A stretch of DNA of 64,000 bases, taken from assembly GCF_002251755.1 (NCBI RefSeq), contig NZ_NOXT01000124.1:62001-126000 (forward strand), in the 5' to 3' direction. This document shows positions 23,623 to 31,572 of this stretch, piece after piece. Made by a program: the position numbers and the translations under genes. Position 1 is the first letter of the stretch. Each line of letters starts with the position of its first letter. Origin of the DNA: Sandarakinorhabdus cyanobacteriorum. GTDB lineage: Bacteria; Pseudomonadota; Alphaproteobacteria; Sphingomonadales; Sphingomonadaceae. The notes below the pieces were generated by a model. The model was given only the letters and a program-made list of their open reading frames with translations, ran no database searches and had not been told where the DNA came from.

Positions 23623-24507
23623 TTAGGTGACAGGCCGGCCGCCCAGGGTTTCCGACAGTCTGGCGGCAATGGCGGCCCGGGCGCGGGCAGAGAGTGCCTT
23701 GCGGTCAGCCATGCCGGCCGGGCTGAAGGGTTCGAGGAAATGCACCCGCGCCTCCCACGTGCCGGGACGGGAGAGCAGGCGCCAGGCGTTGGCGGCACCG
23801 GTTTCCATGCCCACCCAGGCGAGGTTGCGGCCGGCCTCGTCACAATCGATCACCACCGGCTGCAGGCAGGCGCCGGGCGGTGGCGGGATCAGCATGGCGA
23901 ACAGCGGCGCCTTGAACGGCAGCAGGCGGCGGCCATCACCGCAACTGCCTTCCGGGAACAGCGCCAGCTTGCTGCGGCTGGCGAACAGGTCGCGCATGGC
24001 CGCAATCTGGCGGCCAACGCCCATGCGGTCGCCACGGTTGATGAAGATGGTGTCGTTCAGCCGGCACAGGAAGTTGAGGCCGGGCCAGATTGCGATGCCA
24101 TCCTGGGCCACGAAGGCGGTGCCGGTGAGGCCGCCGAGGATCAGCGCATCGGTCCAGCTGAGATGGTTGGCGATGTAGAAGACATCGCGGCTGACCGGCT
24201 GACCGATCTGGCGGACGCGGATGCCCATGGCGCGCGCGCCCCAGGCCAGAAAGCGCCGCGCCCATGGGCTGTCGGCCCCGGCGGCGCGCCACAGCATGTG
24301 GGCCGGAATGCACAGCGCGCCGATGCCGAACAGCCAGGCAGACCGCGTGACGACGCGCAGGGCACCAGCCGGATCGGCAGCACAGGCGCGGACAAAGGCA
24401 ATGAGCGCTCCGGTTGGACCGGGCACGGGCAGCGGCACGAAGCCCGTGGAATCGGGGAGCGGTGGCGGCCAGTCGGCCGGCTCTGGCGAGGACGGGGCAG
24501 AAGCCAT
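23623..24507 (-). CDS. plsC: Lysophospholipid acyltransferase (PlsC type)
   Basis: A 294-residue acyltransferase. The catalytic H-x4-D motif is H115-D120 in YIANHLSWTD. The substrate-binding FPEGS is at 184-188, and INRGDR near 157 is the third motif. A hydrophobic segment around 55-75 anchors it to the membrane. It transfers an acyl chain to 1-acyl-glycerol-3-phosphate to make phosphatidate. The first 35 residues are Pro-rich and dispensable-looking. The start at 24507 is preferred because the longer frame runs into the PEP-CTERM gene. There may be other PlsC paralogues elsewhere. Confidence 0.86.
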   Translation of the reverse strand: MASAPSSPEPADWPPPLPDSTGFVPLPVPGPTGALIAFVRACAADPAGALRVVTRSAWLFGIGALCIPAHMLWRAAGADSPWARRFLAWGARAMGIRVRQIGQPVSRDVFYIANHLSWTDALILGGLTGTAFVAQDGIAIWPGLNFLCRLNDTIFINRGDRMGVGRQIAAMRDLFASRSKLALFPEGSCGDGRRLLPFKAPLFAMLIPPPPGACLQPVVIDCDEAGRNLAWVGMETGAANAWRLLSRPGTWEARVHFLEPFSPAGMADRKALSARARAAIAARLSETLGGRPVT

Positions 24508-24545
24508 GGCACCACGCTGGCCAGCGCCGCGGCCCCTGTCAATTG

Positions 24546-25451
24546 TCAAGCCACGCGCAGTTTCCGGCGGGCCAGCAGGCCAACGAGACCAAAGCCCAGG
24601 ATCATCTGCAGCCAAGTCGCTGGTTCCGGCACCACTGCGCCGGGATCAATCAGCATCTGGCCAGCCGACTGGGCGATGATCACATCGCCGCTGAGCGATT
24701 GGCCGCCGACCAGATAATTGTTGAAGCTGATGCGCATCGCGTTGGTGACAAAGCGTTCAATGCCGCCCAGAACGCCGGTGCTCACCTGTTCATTCATCAC
24801 GATGCTGAGACCACCCAGATTGTAGACGACATGGTTGGCGGCTACCGAGGCGTTGCTGCCCAGCGTGATGATGCTGAAACCGTCGACGGCCAGCGACAGG
24901 TTGGTGAATTCGCTGCTGCCCGAAAGGCTGCTGGTGATCCCGGTGCGCTGCACTTGGGTCTGGGATCGCAGCTGAGTGGCAGACAGGGTGATGATGGGGA
25001 CATCGGTGCCAAAGGTGGTGGTGACCAGGCCCAGGTTGAAATTGTTGACCACGGCGCTGGCATCGCCGCTGCTGGTGTCGAGTGGCGTGGTGCCGTTGGC
25101 ATTGGCCGCTGTTGCGATCAGCCCGGCCGACAGGTTCAGGCTGGTGCTGACCAGCGGGCCCAGATCAAAGCTTGTTGCCCTGCCCGGGGCAGACGTGTCG
25201 CCGAAGGCGACGCCCAGACCGGTCTGGCTGCTGTGCGACAGCACCTCACCTGTGACCGCATAGCCTGGTGATGTGGTGCCCGACACCTCGGCCAGCGGCC
25301 CGACATCGGCGCCTGCAACACCAAGGGCTCTCACCGTGTTGTGCAGGCCGAACGCCGATGTGGTGATGCTGGTTGTGGCTTGGGCCGACCCCGCCGTCGC
25401 GACAAGCAGCACAGCGAGCAGGAGATTATATTGACGCACAAGCACCCCCAC
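24546..25451 (-). CDS. PEP-CTERM sorting domain protein
   Basis: A 301-residue exported protein. The N terminus is a signal peptide (RQYNLLLAVLLVATAGSAQA). The body is low in charge and rich in Ser, Thr and Val, as in secreted surface proteins. The C terminus is VPEPATWLQMILGFGLVGLLARRKLRVA: a PEP motif, a hydrophobic helix and a basic tail, the signal cleaved by exosortase. GTG starts at 25451 and 25439 are both possible; the second gives the cleaner signal peptide. It lacks the sigma-54 promoter seen before the two PEP-CTERM genes at 29038 and 30087. The body function is unknown. Confidence 0.85.
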   Translation of the reverse strand: MGVLVRQYNLLLAVLLVATAGSAQATTSITTSAFGLHNTVRALGVAGADVGPLAEVSGTTSPGYAVTGEVLSHSSQTGLGVAFGDTSAPGRATSFDLGPLVSTSLNLSAGLIATAANANGTTPLDTSSGDASAVVNNFNLGLVTTTFGTDVPIITLSATQLRSQTQVQRTGITSSLSGSSEFTNLSLAVDGFSIITLGSNASVAANHVVYNLGGLSIVMNEQVSTGVLGGIERFVTNAMRISFNNYLVGGQSLSGDVIIAQSAGQMLIDPGAVVPEPATWLQMILGFGLVGLLARRKLRVA

Positions 25452-25628
25452 AACGAAGCCATCGCTCCCCTGTCGACTTCAATTGTCAAAATTACACGAA
25501 ATTACATTTATATCAAATGCAAATCTAAATCATGCGGTTTGGGCCGCCACGCGCGACCGTGCGCCAGACAGGCGTTGATGGCAGGCCGCGCTTGCCACGC
25601 GCTTGCTGGCCGGCCTATGCGCTTGGCC

Positions 25629-26405
25629 ATGGCGCATGTGCTGATGCTTGATTCCGGAGTGGGCGGGCTTTCCGTGCTGGATGATGTGCGTATGGCGCTG
25701 CCGGCGATCGATATCAGCTATGTCGCGGACAATGCGGGCTTTCCCTATGGCACCAAGACCGAGATGGAGGTGGCGACCCGCGTCTGCGCCCTGCTCGGCC
25801 GGCTGACGGAGCGGCTGGCGCCCGATCTGATCGTGATCGCCTGCAACACCGCATCCACCATCGCGCTGGCCCACGCCCGCGCCGTGCTGGATGTGCCGCT
25901 GGTGGGCACGGTGCCGGCGATCAAGCCGGCGGCGGAACAGTCGAAAAGCCGGGTGATCGGCGTGCTCGGCACGCTGGCCACCGTGCGCCAGCCCTATGTG
26001 GCGCGGCTTTCGGCCGATCATGCCGGCGATTGCACCGTGCTGCTGCACGGATCGGCGCGGCTGGTGGAGCTGGCCGAGGCGCAGTTGCGCGGGGAGAATG
26101 TGACGGCGGCCGATGTGGCGCCGGAACTGGCCGGGCTGACCAGCCAGCCAGGTGGGGACCGGCTGGATGTGGTGGCGCTGGCCTGCACCCACTTCCCGCT
26201 GCTCTTGCCGCAGTTGCAGGCCGCCGCGCCCCGGCTGGCCTTTGTGGATGGCGGGCCGGGCATTGCGCGCCGGGTGGCGCATCTGCTGGGCGACAAGGGC
26301 ACGCAGGGCGACGGCCGCGGCCGCGCGCTGTTCACCCGGATGGATGACGAGGTTGACGCGCTCGCCCCGGCGCTGCACCGCTATGGCCTGACGATATCGG
26401 GATGA
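25629..26405 (+). CDS. murI: Glutamate racemase
   Basis: A 258-residue Asp/Glu racemase. D8 and S9 lie in the DSGVGGLSVL loop. The two catalytic cysteines are C72 (IACNTAST) and C186 (ALACTHFPLL). It converts L-glutamate to D-glutamate for peptidoglycan. An in-frame ATG at 25617 would add four residues. Neither start has a clear ribosome site. The 170-base AT-richer gap before it, shared with the divergent PEP-CTERM gene, must hold promoters for both. The thioesterase gene follows after six bases. Confidence 0.94.
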   Translation: MAHVLMLDSGVGGLSVLDDVRMALPAIDISYVADNAGFPYGTKTEMEVATRVCALLGRLTERLAPDLIVIACNTASTIALAHARAVLDVPLVGTVPAIKPAAEQSKSRVIGVLGTLATVRQPYVARLSADHAGDCTVLLHGSARLVELAEAQLRGENVTAADVAPELAGLTSQPGGDRLDVVALACTHFPLLLPQLQAAAPRLAFVDGGPGIARRVAHLLGDKGTQGDGRGRALFTRMDDEVDALAPALHRYGLTISG

Positions 26406-26411
26406 TCAGCA

Positions 26412-26864
26412 ATGGCTCTCAACGATGAAGATCTGAAGGCGCGCATGAACAAGTTCGTGCCGCCCACCGCCGCCATTTTGGGGCAGGAGATATTGGAAAT
26501 CGACAGCGCCGCCGGCGTGGTGAAGATGAAGTTTCAGCCGATCGATGCCTGCCGCAACCCGATGGGCAATGTGCAGGGTGGTATCGTGGTTTCGATGCTG
26601 GATGATGCCGCGGCCTTTGCCGCGATCGTCAAGAGCGGCAAGCGCATCGGCATCCCGACCATCGAGCTGAAGACCAGTTTCTTTGCGCCGGCCAAGGCCG
26701 GCGTGCCGCTTTATGCCACCGGCCGCTGCCTGAAGCTGGGCAAGCGCATCGCCTTCATGGAGGCAGACCTGTTTGACGAGGCCGGCACCCTGCTCGCCCG
26801 CCTCACCACATCGGCCGTGCCGCTGGAACTGGACGGCCCGAGCAATCTGGTGGAACGCACATGA
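26412..26864 (+). CDS. PaaI-type hotdog thioesterase
   Basis: A 150-residue hotdog-fold protein. The motif RNPMGNVQGGIVVSMLDDAAAFAA contains the Asn/Gly-rich turn and the catalytic-position Asp-rich helix of the PaaI/YdiI group, with the usual His replaced by Gln (NVQGG). ATVE-like catalytic residues are therefore somewhat atypical. It would hydrolyse an acyl-CoA. It is coupled to the downstream hydroxyisobutyryl-CoA hydrolase by a four-base overlap (26861-26864), which suggests a role in branched-chain or acyl-CoA catabolism. Confidence 0.82.
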   Translation: MALNDEDLKARMNKFVPPTAAILGQEILEIDSAAGVVKMKFQPIDACRNPMGNVQGGIVVSMLDDAAAFAAIVKSGKRIGIPTIELKTSFFAPAKAGVPLYATGRCLKLGKRIAFMEADLFDEAGTLLARLTTSAVPLELDGPSNLVERT

Positions 26865-27901
26865 CCGCCGAACCCGAAGTCTTGTTCGAAGTCCGTGGCC
26901 ATGCGCTGTGGATCATGCTGAACCGGCCGCAGGCGCTGAATGCCCTGAATCATCCGATGGCGGTGAGCATCCACCGGGCCATCATCGATGCCATCGGCGA
27001 TCCGGCGGTGCGGCATCTGGTGATCAGCGGCGCCGGGGATCGGGCCTTTTGTGCCGGCGGCGATGTTGCCCTGCTCGGCCGGCGCGGCCGGGAAGACCGG
27101 GCCTTGTGGGAGAATTTCTTCCACGACGAATATCGCATGAACCAGGCCATCGCCCGCTGCGGCAAGCCGTGGGTGGCGTTGATCGATGGCATCACCATGG
27201 GCGGCGGCGTTGGCCTTTCCATCCACGGCCCCTATCGCGTGGCGACCGAGCGCACCTTGTTTGCCATGCCGGAAACCGGCATCGGCCTGATCCCCGATGT
27301 CGGCGGCACGCATGCGCTGGCGGCCCTGCCCGGCGAGATTGGCACCTGGTTGGCCCTGACCGGCGCGCGGCTGAAGGCGGCCGATCTGCGCTATTGCGGG
27401 ATTGCCACCCATTATGTGCCGTCAGCCCATCTCGCGACGCTGGGCGATCTGTTGGCGACCAGCCATGAGCCGCTGGACGCCGTGCTCGCCAGTTTTGACG
27501 AGGATGCCGGCGAAGCGCCCTTGGCGGCCTATCGCGATGCCATTGATTTCCATTTCGGCCATGACCGGATGGAGGACATCATGTCGAGCCTGGACGCCGG
27601 TGACGACTGGGCGCGCGAGCAGGCCGCCACTATCCGCCGCATGTCGCCCACCAGTTGCAAGCTGTCCCTCGCCGGCCTGCGCCTGGCCCGCGGCGTGGCC
27701 ATCGAGGACGCACTGATCAACGAATATCGCATGGTCTGCGAGATCCGGAACGGCCATGATTTCTTCGAAGGCATCCGCGCCCAGCTGATCGACAAGGATC
27801 GCAACCCGAAGTGGCAGCCGGCCACGCTGGAGGCGGTGAGCGATGAGGATGTGGCGCGGCACCTGGAGGTGCCGGAAACGGGCGATCTGACCTTCGAATA
27901 G
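26861..27901 (+). CDS. 3-hydroxyisobutyryl-CoA hydrolase (crotonase fold)
   Basis: A 346-residue crotonase-superfamily enzyme. The oxyanion-hole regions are RAFCAGGDVALL and GITMGGGVGLSIHG. The acidic PETGIGLIPDVGGT motif and the C-terminal HDFFEGIRAQLIDKDRNPKWQP are specific for 3-hydroxyisobutyryl-CoA hydrolases rather than for hydratases. It acts in valine degradation, releasing 3-hydroxyisobutyrate. The other valine-pathway genes are not adjacent. It overlaps the thioesterase gene by four bases. Confidence 0.9.
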   Translation: MTAEPEVLFEVRGHALWIMLNRPQALNALNHPMAVSIHRAIIDAIGDPAVRHLVISGAGDRAFCAGGDVALLGRRGREDRALWENFFHDEYRMNQAIARCGKPWVALIDGITMGGGVGLSIHGPYRVATERTLFAMPETGIGLIPDVGGTHALAALPGEIGTWLALTGARLKAADLRYCGIATHYVPSAHLATLGDLLATSHEPLDAVLASFDEDAGEAPLAAYRDAIDFHFGHDRMEDIMSSLDAGDDWAREQAATIRRMSPTSCKLSLAGLRLARGVAIEDALINEYRMVCEIRNGHDFFEGIRAQLIDKDRNPKWQPATLEAVSDEDVARHLEVPETGDLTFE

Positions 27902-27923
27902 GCCAGATCGCCCGCCTGGTCGT

Positions 27924-28763
27924 TCAAAGCGCGTCGGCAGCCTTTGACACCAGCACGTTCACCGCCACGCGGCGGTTCTGCGCCTTGCCTTCCGGCGTGT
28001 CGTTGGGGGCGGCCGGATCGGCTTCGGCCATGCCGGTGGGCGTGAGCATGCGATAGGGTTTCCAGCCGCAGGCCTGCTGCACGAAGCCGACCACGCGGCT
28101 GGCGCGCTTCTCGCTCAGCTGCTGGTTATACTCTTCCGGCCCGCTATCATCGGTGTAGCCGACCACCAGCAGCAGGGCATTCTTCATGCCCTCCGCCAAT
28201 TTGGTGGTGGCGCAGAGTTCGGCTTTGGCCTGTTCTGACAGGGCCCATTTGCCGGTGTCGAAATAGATGTTGGCCGTGCGCTTGATGTCATATTGATCAA
28301 TGTCGGCAAATCGGCCCTTCAGCGCCTGGGTGGCGGCCGCCTGTTCGGCAAAGCCCTGTGCCGTGCCGCTGTGGATCATGTTGGCCAGCTTCAGATCAGT
28401 GTTGCGGAACTTGATCTGGCTGGCCCGCAGCATCGCGCCCGATTGCTCGGTTGCCACCGTGATGGGCAGGCCGTTCATCAGGGCGGTGGCCGGCTGGCCG
28501 CTGCGGCCCAACCCGAGGAAGCCACCGCTGGCGCTGATCCTTGTGGCGTCATCGATTTCGACCAGGATCTTGCTGCCATCGTCGGCGGTGACCTGAATGC
28601 GGTCCCCGCTGCGGGCCGAAATGATGCCCCTGATCTCGGGCCCCTTCTGATAATGTGGGGCTGTCACCGTGGTTTCGGCTGGCTGCGCGGCCAATGGTGC
28701 GGCCGCGAGAACGGCTGCGGCCAGCAATAACACGACAGCCGGTTCCTGTGTCATGATACGCAT
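27924..28763 (-). CDS. OmpA-family outer-membrane/periplasmic protein
   Basis: A 279-residue protein with a signal peptide (MRIMTQEPAVVLLLAAAVLAAAPLAAQ). The middle part (about 30-155) includes a DUF-like beta region (IRGIISARSGDRIQVTADDGSKILVEIDD). A C-terminal OmpA domain follows (about 165-279): IYFDTGKWALSEQAKAEL, GYTDDSGPEEYNQQLSEKRA and NRRVAVNVLV. This domain binds peptidoglycan in the family. It lacks an N-terminal beta barrel. The start was placed at 28763 because of its signal peptide and GGGAG site. It converges on the hydrolase gene. Confidence 0.85.
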   Translation of the reverse strand: MRIMTQEPAVVLLLAAAVLAAAPLAAQPAETTVTAPHYQKGPEIRGIISARSGDRIQVTADDGSKILVEIDDATRISASGGFLGLGRSGQPATALMNGLPITVATEQSGAMLRASQIKFRNTDLKLANMIHSGTAQGFAEQAAATQALKGRFADIDQYDIKRTANIYFDTGKWALSEQAKAELCATTKLAEGMKNALLLVVGYTDDSGPEEYNQQLSEKRASRVVGFVQQACGWKPYRMLTPTGMAEADPAAPNDTPEGKAQNRRVAVNVLVSKAADAL

Positions 28764-28985
28764 ACGCAACTCCCTCACTGAATTCCGGTGCAAGCCAGCC
28801 CCCTTGCAACGCCATGGGCAACTGGCCCTGCCCCGATGCGGCCCACCGGCGCGTGGCGCGCTGGCAAACCTGCATGACGAATCCGCAGACCAAGGCTTTC
28901 TCTCAGCTGAACCGGGCCAGCGCCCTTCGGCCAATGGTGAAAAGGAAGCGACAGGATGCGAGGCGCCGGCCGGTTCGGCGCCATG

Positions 28986-29014
28986 AAAAAGGGCCCGCGC
29001 GGGCGGGCCCTTTT
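28986..29014. terminator. Bidirectional terminator after the first PEP-CTERM paralogue
   Basis: A 12-bp stem (AAAAGGGCCCGC with GCGGGCCCTTTT, loop GCGG) has T-runs on both strands. It lies 24 bases beyond the stop of the minus-strand gene at 29038. The rest of the 28764-29037 gap holds no gene that I can support. Confidence 0.82.
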
Positions 29015-29037
29015 CCGGTTCGACATGGCGACAGCGA

Positions 29038-29811
29038 TCAGGCCGGGAGGCTGATCTGGCGGCGGCGGCGGGCGAAGCCCACCAGGCCCATGCCGGCCAG
29101 CATCATCGCCCAGCTGCCCGGTTCGGGCACGGCGGTGACGATCGGCGCCGGATCGGATGAGAAGCTGCCGCCGGCCACGGCGCGGAAATTGTTGATCGCG
29201 CCCGTTGGCGTTCCAGTGATCGGATTGGCCTGCAACACCGGCACGATCGAGGTGAGGTTGAGGGCGAAGTTGCGATTGAGCGTGTTGCTGAAGTCAAGGA
29301 AGTCCGAGGTGAAGCTGATGGTGGACGAGGGAGTGGAGCCGCTGATGCCGGCCGAGTTGCCGGCGCGGTTGCCCGACAGCACCGTGCGGTTGAACGTGCC
29401 CGACAGCAGGTTGGATCCGACGGCAAAGCTGTTGCCGCCGATGGTGATCGGCGCAGTGGTGAGGAACGAGAAGCTGCCGGTGAGGTTGTTCTGTTCCAGC
29501 GTGGCACCATTCACCGTGGCGACGGTGCTGGACACGGTGCCATTCAGGGTCCAGCGGGCCGTCACGTTGGTGACGTAAGGTGCAATGGAAGGTTGCAGGA
29601 AGCTGAAGTTCACCAGGCGGGATGCCGGGGTTGAACCGGTGTTGGTGGCGATGGAGTAGAAGCTGGCATTGCCGGTGCCGGCGGTGCGAACCCAGCGGAC
29701 ATTGTTGCCGCCGGCGCGGGCCGAGAAATTGGCAAAGGTGGTGACGGCTGCGGCCGGAGCAGCGGCCGCCAGAGCGGTGGCGGCGGCCGCCAGTAGAATG
29801 ATGGTGCGCAT
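29038..29811 (-). CDS. PEP-CTERM protein, paralogue 1 of a tandem pair
   Basis: A 257-residue exported protein. The signal peptide is MRTIILLAAAATALAAAAPAAA, followed directly by VTTFANFSARAGGNNVRWVRTAGTG, a Ser/Thr/Asn-rich beta body and the exosortase signal VPEPGSWAMMLAGMGLVGFARRRRQ. It is closely related over its full length to the protein encoded at 30087-30866, including shared stretches such as NNLTGSFSF and GSNLLSGTF. No cysteine or enzyme motif is visible. An AAGGAG site precedes the ATG. A consensus sigma-54 promoter at 29868-29883 indicates PrsR control. Confidence 0.9.
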   Translation of the reverse strand: MRTIILLAAAATALAAAAPAAAVTTFANFSARAGGNNVRWVRTAGTGNASFYSIATNTGSTPASRLVNFSFLQPSIAPYVTNVTARWTLNGTVSSTVATVNGATLEQNNLTGSFSFLTTAPITIGGNSFAVGSNLLSGTFNRTVLSGNRAGNSAGISGSTPSSTISFTSDFLDFSNTLNRNFALNLTSIVPVLQANPITGTPTGAINNFRAVAGGSFSSDPAPIVTAVPEPGSWAMMLAGMGLVGFARRRRQISLPA

Positions 29812-29867
29812 GTTGCGGCTCCTTGCGATGGACCGCCAAACCATTTGGGCGGGGTCTGCCAAGGATA

Positions 29868-29883
29868 TGCAACAAGCGTGCCA
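29868..29883 (-). promoter_or_regulatory. Sigma-54 (-24/-12) promoter of PEP-CTERM paralogue 1
   Basis: Read on the minus strand the site is TGGCACGCTTGTTGCA, an exact match to TGGCACG-N4-TTGCW. The start codon at 29811 lies about 57 bases downstream. Its activator is most likely PrsR, encoded at 41427-42800. Confidence 0.82.
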
Positions 29884-29978
29884 GCTTGGATTTAACCGCT
29901 AAATATCTGATATCATTGATATGGATCGTTTGCAGCGCGGTGCCCCTGCCAACGGCGCTTACAGATGGGTAAACAATT

Positions 29979-30010
29979 GGTATCGAAGGTCGGTATGCCA
30001 AGGTGGGTAT
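29979..30010. repeat. GGTAT direct repeats upstream of a sigma-54 promoter
   Basis: GGTAT occurs at 29979, 29992 and 30006, with AAGGTS between copies (spacing 13 and 14). The repeats are 95-125 bases upstream of the -24 element, where activators of sigma-54 promoters usually bind. The other paralogue has GGTTAC repeats in a similar place (31012-31034) but not this sequence, so the role is open. Confidence 0.4.
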
Positions 30011-30027
30011 GGCATATAGACAAAAGA

Positions 30028-30056
30028 AAGGGGGCGGCCCGATGGGCCGCCCCCTT
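30028..30056 (-). terminator. Terminator after PEP-CTERM paralogue 2
   Basis: A 13-bp stem (AAGGGGGCGGCCC with GGGCCGCCCCCTT, loop GAT) lies about 30 bases beyond the minus-strand stop at 30087. On the minus strand it is followed by the T-rich TTCTTTTGTC. Confidence 0.8.
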
Positions 30057-30086
30057 CCGTTGATCCGTTGATCGCAGCGTGGCCGA

Positions 30087-30866
30087 TCAGGCGGCGACGG
30101 TGATCTGGCGACGGCGGCGAGCGAAGCCCACCAGGCCCATGCCGGCGATCATCATGGCCCAAGTGCCCGGTTCCGGCACAGCGGTCACGATCGGGGCCGG
30201 ATCGGTGGAGAAGCTGCCACCGGCCACGGCGCGGAAGCTGTTGATGGCCGAGGTCGGCACGCCGGCGACCGGGTTGGCCTGGAACACCGGAACGATCGAG
30301 GTCAGGTTGACGGCGAAATTGCGGTTCACCGTCTGACCGAAGTTCATGAAGTCCGAGGTGTAGGTGATCGTCGACGACGGGGTCGAGCCGCTGATGCCGC
30401 CCGAGTTGCCACCGCGAGCGCCCGACAGGGTCGACTGGGTGAAGGTGCCCGACAGCAGGTTCGAACCGGCCGCGAAGGTGCGCGCGCCGATCGTGATGGC
30501 TTGGGTGGAAACAAACGAGAAGCTGCCGGTCAGGTTGTTCTGCACCAGGTTGGCGCCGTTGACCACGGCCACGGTGTTGCTGACGGTGCCATTGAGCGTC
30601 CAGATCGCGTTCACGTTGGTGACAAAGCCGGCGATCGACGACTGCAGGAAGCTGAAGTTGACGGCACGCGAGGCAGCGGTCGAGCCGGTGTTGGTGGCGA
30701 TGGTGTAGAAGCTGGCGTTGCCGGTGCCGGCAGTGCGTTCCCAACGAATGTTATTGCCGCCGGCGAGGGCGGAGAAGTTGGCAAAGGTGGTCACGGCGGC
30801 AGCCGGGGCCGAGGCGGTCAGGGCGGTGGCAGCAACACCGGCCAGGATCATCAGCTTCTTCATCAT
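30087..30866 (-). CDS. PEP-CTERM protein, paralogue 2 of a tandem pair
   Basis: A 259-residue exported protein. The signal peptide MMKKLMILAGVAATALTASAPAAA is followed by VTTFANFSALAGGNNIRWERTAGTG. The body is a beta-rich Ser/Thr/Asn sequence and the end is VPEPGTWAMMIAGMGLVGFARRRRQ. It is homologous over its full length to the protein at 29038, so the pair arose by tandem duplication. The promoter was duplicated too: the sigma-54 site upstream is nearly identical. The start was placed at the first ATG of ATGATG, five bases after a GAGGAG site. The body function is unknown; surface or extracellular-matrix location is inferred from the sorting signal. Confidence 0.9.
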   Translation of the reverse strand: MMKKLMILAGVAATALTASAPAAAVTTFANFSALAGGNNIRWERTAGTGNASFYTIATNTGSTAASRAVNFSFLQSSIAGFVTNVNAIWTLNGTVSNTVAVVNGANLVQNNLTGSFSFVSTQAITIGARTFAAGSNLLSGTFTQSTLSGARGGNSGGISGSTPSSTITYTSDFMNFGQTVNRNFAVNLTSIVPVFQANPVAGVPTSAINSFRAVAGGSFSTDPAPIVTAVPEPGTWAMMIAGMGLVGFARRRRQITVAA

Positions 30867-30923
30867 GGGTCTCCTCACTCAATTTGACCGCCGCCCCCAC
30901 AGGCGTGGCGTTGCCGTTAATGA

Positions 30924-30939
30924 TGCAACAACCATGCCA
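30924..30939 (-). promoter_or_regulatory. Sigma-54 (-24/-12) promoter of PEP-CTERM paralogue 2
   Basis: On the minus strand the site is TGGCATGGTTGTTGCA, matching TGGCAYG-N4-TTGCW. It differs at only two positions from the paralogue 1 promoter. The start codon lies about 58 bases downstream, the same distance as in paralogue 1. Confidence 0.82.
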
Positions 30940-31131
30940 TTCATGTTGGTAACACTAAGTTATTGCAAATGAACAATCCGAATTTTCGTTAACTTTTGCG
31001 GCTGTAAATCCCGGCTTGTAACCAAACAGTAACCTTTATTAACACGCCACCCGGCATTGCCGCCAGACATGGTCGGGGTTAAGAGGCGCGCACACCGACC
31101 AAGGTTGCCACTTCCGCAGGACCCGCACCCG

Positions 31132-31560
31132 ATGACTGTCATCGCCCTTGCCTCTGATCATGCTGGCTTTGCCCTCAAGGCCGCACTGGCCGATGATCTG
31201 CGCGCCGCCGGGCACAGCGTGATCGATCTGGGGCCCGACAGTGAGGCCAGCGTGGATTATCCCGATTATGGCCGGGCGCTGGGCGAAGCATTGGCGCAGG
31301 GCCGCGCCACCCATGGCATCGCCGTGTGCGGTTCGGGCATCGGCATTTCCATCGCGGTCAACCGCGTGGCCGGGGTGCGTTGCGCGCTGGTGACCAGCGG
31401 CCTGATGGCGCGGCTGGCCCGCCAGCACAATGATGCCAATTGCATCGCGCTGGGCAGCCGGATAATCGGCACCGAAACCGCCCGCGATTGCGTGCACGAA
31501 TTTCTGAACACGCCCTTTGAAGGCGGCCGCCATGCCGGGCGCGTTGCCAAGCTGGGTTGA
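31132..31560 (+). CDS. rpiB: Ribose 5-phosphate isomerase B
   Basis: A 142-residue RpiB/LacAB family protein. The N terminus ALASDHAGFALK carries the phosphate-binding Asp-His. The catalytic cysteine is in AVCGSGIGISIAVN. The motif RHNDAN-like RQHNDANCIALGSR and the C-terminal FEGGRHAGRVAKL are typical. It interconverts ribulose and ribose 5-phosphates. Its promoter must lie in the AT-rich 30940-31080 stretch shared with the divergent PEP-CTERM gene. glyA follows after 12 bases, so the two are probably co-transcribed. Confidence 0.94.
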   Translation: MTVIALASDHAGFALKAALADDLRAAGHSVIDLGPDSEASVDYPDYGRALGEALAQGRATHGIAVCGSGIGISIAVNRVAGVRCALVTSGLMARLARQHNDANCIALGSRIIGTETARDCVHEFLNTPFEGGRHAGRVAKLG

Positions 31561-31572
31561 GGGAGACCATCG

